From Desulfatitalea alkaliphila (GTDB taxonomy: Bacteria; Desulfobacterota; Desulfobacteria; Desulfobacterales; Desulfosarcinaceae), in the NCBI RefSeq assembly GCF_022968795.1, contig NZ_JALJRB010000006.1:124001-188000 (forward strand): 64,000 nt of DNA, written 5' to 3'. Within the stretch, counting starts at the first letter, position 1. Every line of letters begins with the position of its first letter. The position numbers were made by a program, and so were the translations under genes. The notes below the pieces were generated by a model that ran no database searches, was not told where the DNA came from, and saw nothing but the letters and a program-made list of their open reading frames with translations. Positions 35,677 to 43,149 of this stretch are shown in pieces.

Positions 35677-36174
35677 ATGGGCCAGGTGAATCGCTTTGCG
35701 CCGTTCATTCTTTTGATTGTTCTCTTCGTCGTGCTGCAACCCCTCTTGATCATCGTGGATGGCAAGAAAACGCCTGAAACCACCGCCAAATCGTTCCTCA
35801 AGGATTACTATTATCTCGATGCCGCCATGGAAAAGTGGCTTTGTGCGGATCTGGCCGCCGGCGGCGAGGCGGTGGAAAACTTCTTGTACGCCAAAAACAC
35901 AGAGGCCCGCGAACGGGGTTTTGAAATCTCCTTTTTGCGCCACATGTTCACCCACATGGAGTTGGCCACCATCGATCGGGAAGACGACAGGGCCCGTGTC
36001 CATGCGACGGGTACCACCCGCGTGGCGATCAACCCGGTTTTCATGGTCATCGGGCGCTGGTTCGGCCTTGGACAAAACCATCCGGTGGACATCACCCTGG
36101 ACCTGGTCCGGCAGGACGGTCGCTGGCAGGTGTGCGGCGGCGTGCCGGGGTTGGATGATGGAGTCCTGAGGTAA
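35677..36174 (+). CDS. membrane-anchored protein of unknown function
   Basis: A 165-residue protein with one N-terminal membrane segment (FAPFILLIVLFVVLQPLLII, about residues 7-26), so most of it should face the periplasm. The soluble part (TAKSFLKDYYYLDAAMEKWL followed later by VHATGTTRVAINPVF) resembles a small NTF2-like or DUF4878-type fold by eye, at low confidence. AGGAGG precedes ATG 35677. It diverges from tmcD; a link with the Tmc complex is only positional. Confidence 0.75.
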   Translation: MGQVNRFAPFILLIVLFVVLQPLLIIVDGKKTPETTAKSFLKDYYYLDAAMEKWLCADLAAGGEAVENFLYAKNTEARERGFEISFLRHMFTHMELATIDREDDRARVHATGTTRVAINPVFMVIGRWFGLGQNHPVDITLDLVRQDGRWQVCGGVPGLDDGVLR

Positions 36175-36198
36175 GGTACCAATGACGAATGCATAGTG

Positions 36199-36240
36199 AA
36201 GCGTGCCATGGGTTCCTGGATCATGATCGATGGCACGCTT
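36199..36240 (+). terminator. hairpin terminator candidate after the membrane-anchored protein
   Basis: AAGCGTGCCAT (36199-36209) pairs perfectly with ATGGCACGCTT (36230-36240) across a 20-nt loop containing the palindrome GATCATGATC. The stem starts 25 bp after the stop codon. The following T-run is short (TTTC). Confidence 0.5.
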
Positions 36241-36336
36241 TCATTGGACACAGGACTCACCCGCCGCCTTCCCCGCGATCCCTTTCACTGTTAAAAATCG
36301 CAGCCCCTTTTTCCCCATACCCATGAAGGATCGATA

Positions 36337-36357
36337 GCGCTGAATGACCTTCAGCGC
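36337..36357. repeat. 8-bp perfect inverted repeat upstream of the PHP gene promoter
   Basis: GCGCTGAA (36337-36344) and TTCAGCGC (36350-36357) flank a 5-nt loop. It ends 36 bp before the -35 element, so it could be an operator or part of a terminator. Confidence 0.6.
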
Positions 36358-36393
36358 AAAACGCCTGCCTGCCTGTGATTTCCGGCAATTTCA

Positions 36394-36422
36394 TTGACGC
36401 TGCGGGCGGTGGTGCGTATAAT
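36394..36422 (+). promoter_or_regulatory. near-consensus sigma-70 promoter for the PHP gene
   Basis: TTGACG (36394-36399), a 17-nt spacer and a perfect TATAAT (36417-36422). This is the strongest promoter match seen in the window; it gives a leader of about 118 nt. Confidence 0.75.
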
Positions 36423-36546
36423 CGATCAAACGTTCGCTTTTTAGAGCTGCGCCTGCGAGGTTTTCGATCCCTGCCGTCAACCGTTGATCGGCCGTGACCA
36501 ATACGTTTTGTCATCTTGCTTCAATTCCGGGAGCCATCGAAACATC

Positions 36547-37200
36547 GTGTTCAAAATCGATCTGCATGTGCATACAGTGTTGGGCGGCGATGCCGACATT
36601 CTCCCCGATGCGGTTGTCGCCCAAGCCCGTCGCGTGGGTCTGGACGGGGTGTGCATCACCGAGCACCACTCCTACGATCTGAGTCGCCCCTTCGAGCGTA
36701 TCGCCGCGCAGACCGGCTTTCCGATTTTCCGCGGTTTCGAGTATCGCGCCGCCGAAGGCCATTTGTTGATCTACGGCGTTCGGGCGGGCCGGGGGGATTT
36801 TCTGCCCGGGTTGCCCATGCAACAGGTCGTGGAGTGGATTCAAGGGCGGGGCGGTGTGGCCGTCGCCGCTCACCCCTATCAAAACCCCATGATCGGTGCC
36901 CCTTTGGGGGACCGGGTGTTGCAACTGAGCGGCCTGGCGGCCATCGAGACCCTCAACGGCAGTGTAGGACCGGAGGAGAACCGGCTCGCCCAAGCGGCGG
37001 CCGCGAAAATGGGTTTGCCGGGCGTCGGCGGCTCCGATGCCCATGGGCTGCAAACCCTGGGCAAAGCATTCACCCTGTTCGACGAACCGATCACCAGTGA
37101 AGCGCATCTGGTGCAAAAATTGCGTGAAGGATGCTTCCGCCCCGGGATGGCCGGCGATACGCTTGACACCGCAAGGGGCGTTCATAGTTTGCATCATTGA
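36547..37200 (+). CDS. PHP-domain metal-dependent phosphoesterase
   Basis: A 217-residue PHP-domain protein with the full metal-binding set: DLHVHT at the N-terminus, CITEHHS, FRGFEYR, VAAHPY and GSDAH. Relatives are trinuclear-metal phosphoesterases acting on nucleotides or small phosphorylated compounds (RNase AM/YciV type); the substrate here is not known. The start is taken as GTG 36547, just ahead of the first metal-ligand motif; GGGAG lies 14 nt upstream, and TTG 36484 is an alternative. It has a near-consensus promoter and an intrinsic terminator, so it is monocistronic. Confidence 0.88.
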   Translation: MFKIDLHVHTVLGGDADILPDAVVAQARRVGLDGVCITEHHSYDLSRPFERIAAQTGFPIFRGFEYRAAEGHLLIYGVRAGRGDFLPGLPMQQVVEWIQGRGGVAVAAHPYQNPMIGAPLGDRVLQLSGLAAIETLNGSVGPEENRLAQAAAAKMGLPGVGGSDAHGLQTLGKAFTLFDEPITSEAHLVQKLREGCFRPGMAGDTLDTARGVHSLHH

Positions 37201-37243
37201 TTCGACACCACCCTTTCACGGGACATGTTTGTGCGGCAGCATG

Positions 37244-37277
37244 ACGCGGCGCCGTCATCATCGGGCGCCGCGTTTTT
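37244..37277 (+). terminator. intrinsic terminator after the PHP gene
   Basis: ACGCGGCGCC (37244-37253) pairs perfectly with GGCGCCGCGT (37264-37273) across a 10-nt loop and ends in TTTTT. Confidence 0.85.
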
Positions 37278-37325
37278 CCTGACGGACCGATTTACCATCC
37301 ACCCACCAACCACAAGGGAGGCGTT

Positions 37326-38780
37326 ATGGGCATTCGCACAGTGCAAGAGTACAAAGAGAGTTTACGTGATGGCCGGAAGGTTTACATCAGCGGCGAGAAA
37401 GTGGACGATGTCACCCAGCATCGCGTATTGGGTTTGACGGTGGACACCATCGGCGCGGGATATGAAATGGCGGCCACCGACGATCCGGCCATCCGCGACT
37501 TGCTGGTGGCATCCCATCCGGAGACCGGTGAGCCGATCAACCGCTTTTTCGTCACCCCCCGCACCGCCGAGGACCTGCGCAATCGGACCCGCTTGATCCA
37601 TACGCTGATGCGCACCACCGGCGGGCTTCCTTTCGGCAAGGACATCGGCACCGACTGCCTCAACGCCGCCATGGCCGTGGCGCGGCAGATGGGCAATCCA
37701 CAATACGAGGAGAATGCCAGGAACTTCCTGGAGCATTTGCGCAAAAACGATCTGCACACCTGCGGCGCCATCACCTGCGTCAAGGGTGATCGCTCCAAGG
37801 AGCCCTCCCAGCAAAAGCATCCCGATTACTATTTGCACGTGGTGGACAAGAACAAGGACGGAATCGTGGTCAAGGGCGCCAAGATTCATATCACCAGCGC
37901 GCCGGCGGCCAACGAGATTTTGGTGGTGCCCACGCGCCAGATGCGCGAGAACGAAGCGGACTACGCGGTCAGCTTCGCCATCCCCGCCAACACCGAGGGC
38001 ATCACTTTCATCTGCCGCAACGGCCGCGGGCCCTGGTCGGACAAGGAGTTTCATCCGGATCGCCCGGTGCGCGAGCTGACCGAGGCCATGATCGTCTTCG
38101 ACAATGTGTTCGTGCCCTGGGAGCGGGTTTTCATGTGCGGTGAGTGGCAGTTCTCCATGTACCTGGCCTACACCTTCGCCACTTTCCACCGCTTTACGGC
38201 CATCAGTTACAAGGTGCCCAGCGTGGAGGTCATGGCCGGTTGCGCGGTGGCCATGGCCAAATACAACGGTTTGTTCAAAGTGGGCCACATCCGGGAGAAA
38301 CTGGCCGACATCGCCGCCTACGTGGAGACCCTGCGCGCCTTGGCCAACGCGGCGGCCAATGATCCGGTGATGTACGGCGACATCGCCGTGCCCAATCCGC
38401 TGATCGCCAATATGGCCAAGTTGCACTTCGCCGGCAAATATCATGATTTCGTCAAACTGATTCAGGATATCGGCGGCGGTATCCTGGCCACCTCGCCGGA
38501 CAAGCGGGATTGGGAAAACCCGGATATCCACGACTATTTGGATCACTACCTGGGCGGCGCGCAGGAGTTCAGCACCATGGAGCGGCTGCAGATGATCCAT
38601 GAAACCATGCGCCACGTCTGCTCGCACGAGTCGGCGTTCCACGAGGTGACCACGGTGCATGCCGAGGGTTCCATGGCGGCGCAGAAGATGATGATTCTGC
38701 ACGAATCGCCCCTCAAGCAATACGAGGAACGGGCCAAGGTGGCCGCGGGCATTCTGCCTTGGGGAAGCGTGAAGTTCTAA
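37326..38780 (+). CDS. 4-hydroxybutyryl-CoA dehydratase/HpaB-family flavoprotein lacking the usual cluster ligands
   Basis: A 484-residue protein similar along its length to 4-hydroxybutyryl-CoA dehydratase (AbfD) and the HpaB flavoprotein superfamily: KVYISGEKV, INRFF, KGDRSKEPSQQKHPDYYL, YAVSFAIPANTEG, VFDNVFVPWERVF and the FHRF histidine segment. From memory of the clostridial enzyme, its 4Fe-4S cluster needs two cysteines in TASCFQRCVG, a histidine in GYHRQS and a cysteine seven residues later. Here the first region reads TTGGLPFGKDIG with neither cysteine, the histidine is kept, and the last position aligns with Tyr. The cluster is therefore probably absent and the reaction may differ. 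AAGGGAGG precedes the ATG. No partner gene is adjacent. Confidence 0.85.
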   Translation: MGIRTVQEYKESLRDGRKVYISGEKVDDVTQHRVLGLTVDTIGAGYEMAATDDPAIRDLLVASHPETGEPINRFFVTPRTAEDLRNRTRLIHTLMRTTGGLPFGKDIGTDCLNAAMAVARQMGNPQYEENARNFLEHLRKNDLHTCGAITCVKGDRSKEPSQQKHPDYYLHVVDKNKDGIVVKGAKIHITSAPAANEILVVPTRQMRENEADYAVSFAIPANTEGITFICRNGRGPWSDKEFHPDRPVRELTEAMIVFDNVFVPWERVFMCGEWQFSMYLAYTFATFHRFTAISYKVPSVEVMAGCAVAMAKYNGLFKVGHIREKLADIAAYVETLRALANAAANDPVMYGDIAVPNPLIANMAKLHFAGKYHDFVKLIQDIGGGILATSPDKRDWENPDIHDYLDHYLGGAQEFSTMERLQMIHETMRHVCSHESAFHEVTTVHAEGSMAAQKMMILHESPLKQYEERAKVAAGILPWGSVKF

Positions 38781-38791
38781 GGCCGCAGCGA

Positions 38792-38879
38792 TTTTGAAAT
38801 CGACAGCGTAGCTGTCCTGCGCAGCAGGCGAAGGGGCACGGCTTGCCGTGCCCTTGCGGCTACGTCGAGGATTTCAAAA
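38792..38879. repeat. nested inverted repeat between convergent genes (bidirectional terminator-like)
   Basis: An outer arm TTTTGAAATC (38792-38801) pairs with GATTTCAAAA (38870-38879), an inner CGTAGC/GCTACG pair continues the stem with an internal loop, and a central GGGCACGG-CTTG-CCGTGCCC hairpin (38834-38853) caps it. It lies between the ends of the plus-strand flavoprotein gene and the minus-strand ubiA gene. Confidence 0.7.
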
Positions 38880-38937
38880 GAGCGAGAACCCAGAGATGGA
38901 CCGCCGGATGCCGTTTCCGGATGGGTTTCGCGAACCC

Positions 38938-39870
38938 TTAGCTTTGCAACAGGCGCACCAGAACCAGAACAAAGAAGGCCAGGGGGTAGTAGCTGGCCTT
39001 GTTGAACAGTGCCATGGCATCGTCCCGCTGCCGGTTGCGGTTCAGTCGCATGACCGGGCGCAATAAAAGCAGCAGGTTGACGGCCACGGCGATGAGCAGG
39101 TAGACCCCGCCGAACCGCAGGGGGGAGAGCCCCAGCAGGGCCACGTTCAGGAACATGGCCGCCGTCAGGCATGCCAGGGCGAGGATCCCGGCCCGTGCCG
39201 GCCCCAGCCGCAGGGGAATGGTGCGTGCGCCGAAGCGGCGGTCTTCCTCCACATCGGTCCAGTCGTTGGGGATGTTCTGCCCCCCGATTTCCCAGACAAA
39301 AATCCAGGCGAACAACACCGCCACAAAGACGGGGGAAGGGGCGGGGTTGACGGCGTATACCGCCGCTAAAGGGCCAAGGGTTTTGACGATGCCGTTGATG
39401 ACGGTGCGCCAGGGGGTGACGCGCCAAAGGGTGCAGTAGAGCGCTTCCAGCAGGCAACCGGCCGCGAAGATGTAAAGGCAAACCGGATTGAGCCAGTAGG
39501 CGCCGAACAGCGCCACCACGCCCCAGGCCGCTGTCCAGGCCGCGCCGGCGCCGAAGGACAACGCCCCCCGGGCCATGGGGTGGCGCATCATCACCCCGTC
39601 CAGGTCGTGTCCCGCCACTTGGTGCCCCCCGTTGGCGGCCTTGCGGCGGTCGGCGCGCAGGTCCACCAGGTCGTTGACCGCATAAACGGCCGTATAGCCG
39701 GCGAACACCGTGATGAGTCCCACCAAAACCACCGTCGGCGGCGGAAAGGATCCCAGGCACAACAGGGCCGCCAGGGCGGGCGCGGCCATGTCGATCAGGG
39801 CGTGGGGGGTGCGGGAAAGGGCCAGAAACGGTTGCAGCCGCTCAAACAGCCGCGTGGCGGAAAGGTTCAA
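38938..39870 (-). CDS. UbiA-family prenyltransferase
   Basis: A 310-residue integral membrane protein with about eight or nine hydrophobic segments. Both Asp-rich prenyl-diphosphate-binding motifs are visible: NDLVDLRADRR (about residue 60) and NDWTDVEEDRR (about residue 190). It should attach an isoprenoid chain to an acceptor such as a quinone precursor, heme or another lipid head; the exact substrate is not clear and no quinone genes are adjacent. The start is taken as TTG 39870, 7 nt after AGGAG; no ATG is suitably placed, and the longer frame overlaps the rubredoxin gene. It follows that gene by 46 bp. Confidence 0.82.
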   Translation of the reverse strand: MNLSATRLFERLQPFLALSRTPHALIDMAAPALAALLCLGSFPPPTVVLVGLITVFAGYTAVYAVNDLVDLRADRRKAANGGHQVAGHDLDGVMMRHPMARGALSFGAGAAWTAAWGVVALFGAYWLNPVCLYIFAAGCLLEALYCTLWRVTPWRTVINGIVKTLGPLAAVYAVNPAPSPVFVAVLFAWIFVWEIGGQNIPNDWTDVEEDRRFGARTIPLRLGPARAGILALACLTAAMFLNVALLGLSPLRFGGVYLLIAVAVNLLLLLRPVMRLNRNRQRDDAMALFNKASYYPLAFFVLVLVRLLQS

Positions 39871-39916
39871 CGAATGACTCCTGGATCCTTGTGCGGTTGT
39901 TCTTTTCCGGGCGCGC

Positions 39917-40078
39917 TTAATCGTCCAGTTTTTCGAAGTACTCTTTTTCGGCGCCGCATTTGGGGCAAACCCAATCATCGGGCAGATCTTCGAACGGCGT
40001 GCCGATGGCAATGTTGTGCTCGGCATCGCCTTCCGCAGGGTCGTACACATAGCCGCAGGGACATTCATATCGATGCAT
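39917..40078 (-). CDS. rubredoxin (53 aa) with a CxC first knuckle
   Basis: A 53-residue rubredoxin: [18 protein letters not shown] at the start, [16 protein letters not shown] in the middle, and KEYFEKLDD at the end. It carries one Fe(S-Cys)4 centre and transfers single electrons in the cytoplasm, often in oxygen or peroxide detoxification in sulfate reducers. The second knuckle is normal (CPKCG), but the first is C-P-C-G, one residue shorter than the usual CxxCG. AAGGAGGTG precedes ATG 40078, a very good ribosome-binding site. The gene lies upstream of ubiA in the same direction. Confidence 0.93.
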   Translation of the reverse strand: MHRYECPCGYVYDPAEGDAEHNIAIGTPFEDLPDDWVCPKCGAEKEYFEKLDD

Positions 40079-40164
40079 GGACACCTCCTTGTGGTTTTTG
40101 TTGCAATTGTATACAAGAGTTTGGCGCGTCTGGCTACGGAATATTAAAGGAGTTCGGATTCACA

Positions 40165-40857
40165 ATGATGGTTTTGTCGCTCAAGGAGGTGGCCCGGCAG
40201 TTGCGAATGCCCGTTGAAACGGTGCGCCGCTGGGTGCTGCAGGGAAAGATTCCCATGCAGATGAACCGGGGGGAGTATACCATACGGCAGGAGATGTTGC
40301 GCCGCTGGGCCGGCGAGCACCATTTGAAAATCTACGGGGCGCCGGCGGATGAAACAGTGCCTTTCGACCAGGTGGAGCCGGTCTTTGACGGCATTCTGCC
40401 CGCCATGCAGCGCGGGGGTGTTTTCCATGATTTGAAAGGCGACACCAAGGTCGATGCATTGCGGGCCGCCGTGGAGCGGATTCCCAACATCCCGCCGGCG
40501 GTCCGCGATCAGCTGTGTGCCAAACTGATGGAGCGGGAGCAGTTGGCCTCCACCGGCATCGGGCACGGCATCGCCATGCCCCACCCACGGTCCAATCCCG
40601 ATTGGCCGCTGGCCGTACCGCAAATCAGTACCTGCTTCTTGGCCCGGCCCGTGGCCTTCGACGCCATCGACGGCCGACCGGTATCGGTGCTGATGGTGCT
40701 GCTCAGCGGTTCCACCCGACTGCACCTGACGATGATGTCCAAGTTGGCATTCCACTTGCGGGACAAAGCCTTCCGGGATTTCCTGCTGGCAATGCCTTCG
40801 GCCGAGGCGCTTTGGGCGCAAGTGGCCGCCGTGGAAACGGCCGGGGGGCAGGAGTGA
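40165..40857 (+). CDS. HTH/excisionase-like domain fused to a PTS EIIA (PtsN-type) domain
   Basis: A 230-residue fusion. The N-terminus (SLKEVARQLRMPVETVRRWV, about residues 4-50) is a MerR/excisionase-type DNA-binding helix-turn-helix. The C-terminal part (about 80-225) is a PtsN-like EIIA domain, with the phospho-acceptor histidine in GIGHGIAMPHPRSNP. Phosphorylation by PTS-Ntr components could modulate DNA or protein binding (inference). AAAGGAG lies 12 nt before ATG 40165. The stop codon overlaps the start of the ClC gene (GTGA), which suggests EIIA-dependent control of ion transport, as known for PtsN and potassium uptake in E. coli. Confidence 0.88.
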   Translation: MMVLSLKEVARQLRMPVETVRRWVLQGKIPMQMNRGEYTIRQEMLRRWAGEHHLKIYGAPADETVPFDQVEPVFDGILPAMQRGGVFHDLKGDTKVDALRAAVERIPNIPPAVRDQLCAKLMEREQLASTGIGHGIAMPHPRSNPDWPLAVPQISTCFLARPVAFDAIDGRPVSVLMVLLSGSTRLHLTMMSKLAFHLRDKAFRDFLLAMPSAEALWAQVAAVETAGGQE

Positions 40858-42593
40858 CCGTTTCTCAAGGGAAAGGCGGCATTTTTGCCGCCGTCAGGGA
40901 AAAGTGGGCCATCGTCCGTTCGGATGACCGTTTGATGGTCATCGCCCTGGCGGCCTGCGTGGGGCTGTTCAGTGGATTGGCCGCCGTGGCCCTGACCCGC
41001 GCCTTGCATTTCATGGCCCATCACTTGGCCGGCGCCCACCACCAATGGTGGGGGTTTTTATTGCCGGCTCTCGGGGCCACCCTCGCGGCACTGTTCATCA
41101 ATGTCATCCTGCGGGAGCGACCGGGGCACGGCGTGCCCGAAGTGGTGCTGGCGGTGTTGCGGCACGGGGGGCGGTTGCGCTTTCGCTCCAGCTTCTCCCG
41201 TTTGGTGGCCAGTAGCCTGACCATCGGCAGTGGTGGTTCGGCGGGCCCCGAAGCGCCGGTCGTGGTCAGCGGGGCGGCCCTGGGGTCCAACTTCGGTCAA
41301 TTGTTCGGCCTGAACGAGCGCCAGCGCACCACCCTGGTGGGCTGCGGCGCGGCCGGCGCCATCGGCGCCATCTTCAATGCCCCCATTGCCGGGCTGGTGT
41401 TCACGGTGGAGGTGATCCTGGGCGAGTGGCGCGCCTTCAATGTCGTGCCCATCGCCATCGCGGCGGTGGCCGGCACCCAGATCAGCCGGGTGCTGCAGGG
41501 CAACCAGATCGCCTTCGCCCACCAACAGTTTCACATCGGCCTGGCCGACATCGGCGCCAGCTTCGGGGTGGCGGTCATGGCCACCATCGGCGCCGTGGCC
41601 TTGGCGCGCATGATCAACGGCATGCAACATGTGGCCGCCCGAACACCGCTGCCGCGCTGGTTGCGCCCGGCCGTGGGCGGCGCGGCCGTGGGACTGATCG
41701 GCATCTTCCTGCCCTTCGTCATGGGCGAGGGGTACCAGTCGGTGCAACAGGCCATCGACGGCGTTTTCGCCCAAGGGGTGGCCTGGGCGGCCCTGGCGGT
41801 GGCGGCCAAGATCTTGGCCACCACGTTGACCATCGGCTGGGGCGGGGCCGGTGGCATTTTCGCGCCCAGCTTGATGGTGGGCAGTTTGATCGGGGTGCTT
41901 TACTATCGTTTGCTGATCTGGGCCTTGCCGATGGCCGACTGGACCAATGAGGGCTTTTTCGCCCTGCTGGGCATGGCGGGCATGATCAGCGGCATTTTGC
42001 AGGCGCCGTTGACCGGGATTTTTCTGGTGGTGGAGATCACCGGTGGCTACGACGTGATCGTGCCTTTGATCATTGTGTCGGTGCTGACCGCCACTTTCTG
42101 CCACTATCTGGAGCCGGGATCCTTCTACCTGCGGGAGTTGATCGAAAGGGGCGATTACATGCGCCCCGGAACCGACGCGCGGGTGCTGGCCGACCTGAAG
42201 GTCCAGGAAGTGATGACCGCCGAACCGGTCAACGTGCCCAACGATATGCTGCTGGGGGATTTCGTCAATTTGCTGGAACAGACGCCGGGCTTGGTATATC
42301 CGGTGTACGATTGCGGTTCCGGCGACTATCTGGGGATGGTGTTCGCGGATCGTATCCGTCCCTACTTGTTCGATCCCCGGATGCACACCATGCTCATCGT
42401 AGAGCAACTGATGGCCGACGACATTCCCGCCGTTCAGGCCGGTGACGACCTGGCCGGTGCACTGGAGCTGATGGACGCCCACGGCTTGCAGCATCTGCCG
42501 GTGGTGGCGGGCCACCGCTGCATCGGTGTGCTTTCCAAGGAGAAACTGCTCGACCACTATCGCAAAGAGCTGATCGTGCAGACCGGCGGTTGA
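40854..42593 (+). CDS. ClC-family chloride channel/antiporter with CBS domains
   Basis: A 579-residue ClC protein. The membrane domain shows GSGGSAGPEAPVV (equivalent to the GSGIP and GxEGP ion-pathway motifs, gating glutamate kept) and GGAGGIFAPSLMVGS (GGxFxP motif). The C-terminal 130 residues form a CBS pair (starting VQEVMTAEPVNVP and ending PVVAGHRCIGVLSKE) that could sense adenine nucleotides. It starts at GTG 40854, overlapping the EIIA gene's stop. It converges with the selenoprotein gene. Confidence 0.93.
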   Translation: MTVSQGKGGIFAAVREKWAIVRSDDRLMVIALAACVGLFSGLAAVALTRALHFMAHHLAGAHHQWWGFLLPALGATLAALFINVILRERPGHGVPEVVLAVLRHGGRLRFRSSFSRLVASSLTIGSGGSAGPEAPVVVSGAALGSNFGQLFGLNERQRTTLVGCGAAGAIGAIFNAPIAGLVFTVEVILGEWRAFNVVPIAIAAVAGTQISRVLQGNQIAFAHQQFHIGLADIGASFGVAVMATIGAVALARMINGMQHVAARTPLPRWLRPAVGGAAVGLIGIFLPFVMGEGYQSVQQAIDGVFAQGVAWAALAVAAKILATTLTIGWGGAGGIFAPSLMVGSLIGVLYYRLLIWALPMADWTNEGFFALLGMAGMISGILQAPLTGIFLVVEITGGYDVIVPLIIVSVLTATFCHYLEPGSFYLRELIERGDYMRPGTDARVLADLKVQEVMTAEPVNVPNDMLLGDFVNLLEQTPGLVYPVYDCGSGDYLGMVFADRIRPYLFDPRMHTMLIVEQLMADDIPAVQAGDDLAGALELMDAHGLQHLPVVAGHRCIGVLSKEKLLDHYRKELIVQTGG

Positions 42594-42614
42594 GCGCCCG
42601 GTTGGTGATTGCCG

Positions 42615-43094
42615 CTACTGCCCCTTGGCCTCGAAAGCATAGAGCCGGTCAATGAGGAACGTCACGTAGCGCTGGCATTTGTCCTTCCAAATCTCCGATT
42701 GCCGAAATCGTTTGTATTCCCCGTCTTGGGAAAAATCGATGCCCAGCAGCTCGCCGCAGGCGATGGCACCGAATTCATTTTCGAATTCGACGGCCAGTCG
42801 GCCGGCCAGACCGCGGATGGTGTTGCGCGCCTGTTTTGCGGCCGGTTTGTCCGCAAGCGGCTTGCGGTGATGCAGCCCGAGGGCGACGGCGGCCGCCGAA
42901 AGGGCGCCGCAGGGCGCCTTCTGATGGCCGCTGATACCCGACAAGAACGGGATGCCGGCCCATAGAAAATCTTCGTTGTCCATGCCATAGCTTTCCCACA
43001 TAACTTGCAGGAGGGCCGGACCTCAGTGGTAACCTTTGTGCATCAGCGCCAAGGCCCGTTCCCGGGCCTCGGTCAGGGGCAAGGTCATCGTCAT
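42615..43094 (-). CDS. predicted selenoprotein: C_GCAxxG_C_C family redox protein with in-frame TGA
   Basis: A 159-residue protein if the TGA at 43025-43023 is read as selenocysteine (residue 24). The reading MTMTLPLTEARERALALMHK, then GYH-U-GPALLQVMWESYGMD, continues without a frame change into PCGALSAAAVALGLHH, ACGELLGIDF and DKCQRYV. This is the C_GCAxxG_C_C pattern (TIGR01909/PF09719), in which the first invariant residue after a GY-x pair is normally cysteine; Sec replaces exactly that residue. AAGGA lies 9 nt before ATG 43094. A SECIS-like hairpin follows the TGA. The ATG at 43001 used by an ordinary caller would delete the N-terminal helix and the redox residue. It sits 55 bp downstream of rfbD. 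Sec machinery is not in the window, so recoding remains a prediction; a nonsense mutation is the alternative. Confidence 0.8.
42994..43012 (-). promoter_or_regulatory. bacterial SECIS-like hairpin after the in-frame TGA
   Basis: Ten nt after the TGA, UCCUGCA (43012-43006) pairs with UGUGGGA (43000-42994) in a 7-bp stem with two G-U wobbles around the loop AGUUA. The TGA-to-loop distance is 17 nt and the loop has G at its second position. Both are within the published bacterial SECIS rules as I recall them. Confidence 0.6.
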
Positions 43095-43149
43095 CGGTGT
43101 CATTCCTTTTCGTGGTTAACTGCAAAGCCCAAGTCGGGGCTTGCCCTGT

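Larger units (their letters stand above)
36175..36546. other. intergenic region with two hairpins and a strong promoter
   Basis: Contains the 36199-36240 and 36337-36357 inverted repeats and the 36394-36422 promoter listed separately. No gene is seen. Confidence 0.6.

Noticed and set aside
42615-43001. A 128-aa ORF starting at ATG 43001 as the complete gene
   Set aside because: This start has no good ribosome-binding site and removes the conserved N-terminal helix; the readthrough version from 43094 explains the sequence better.
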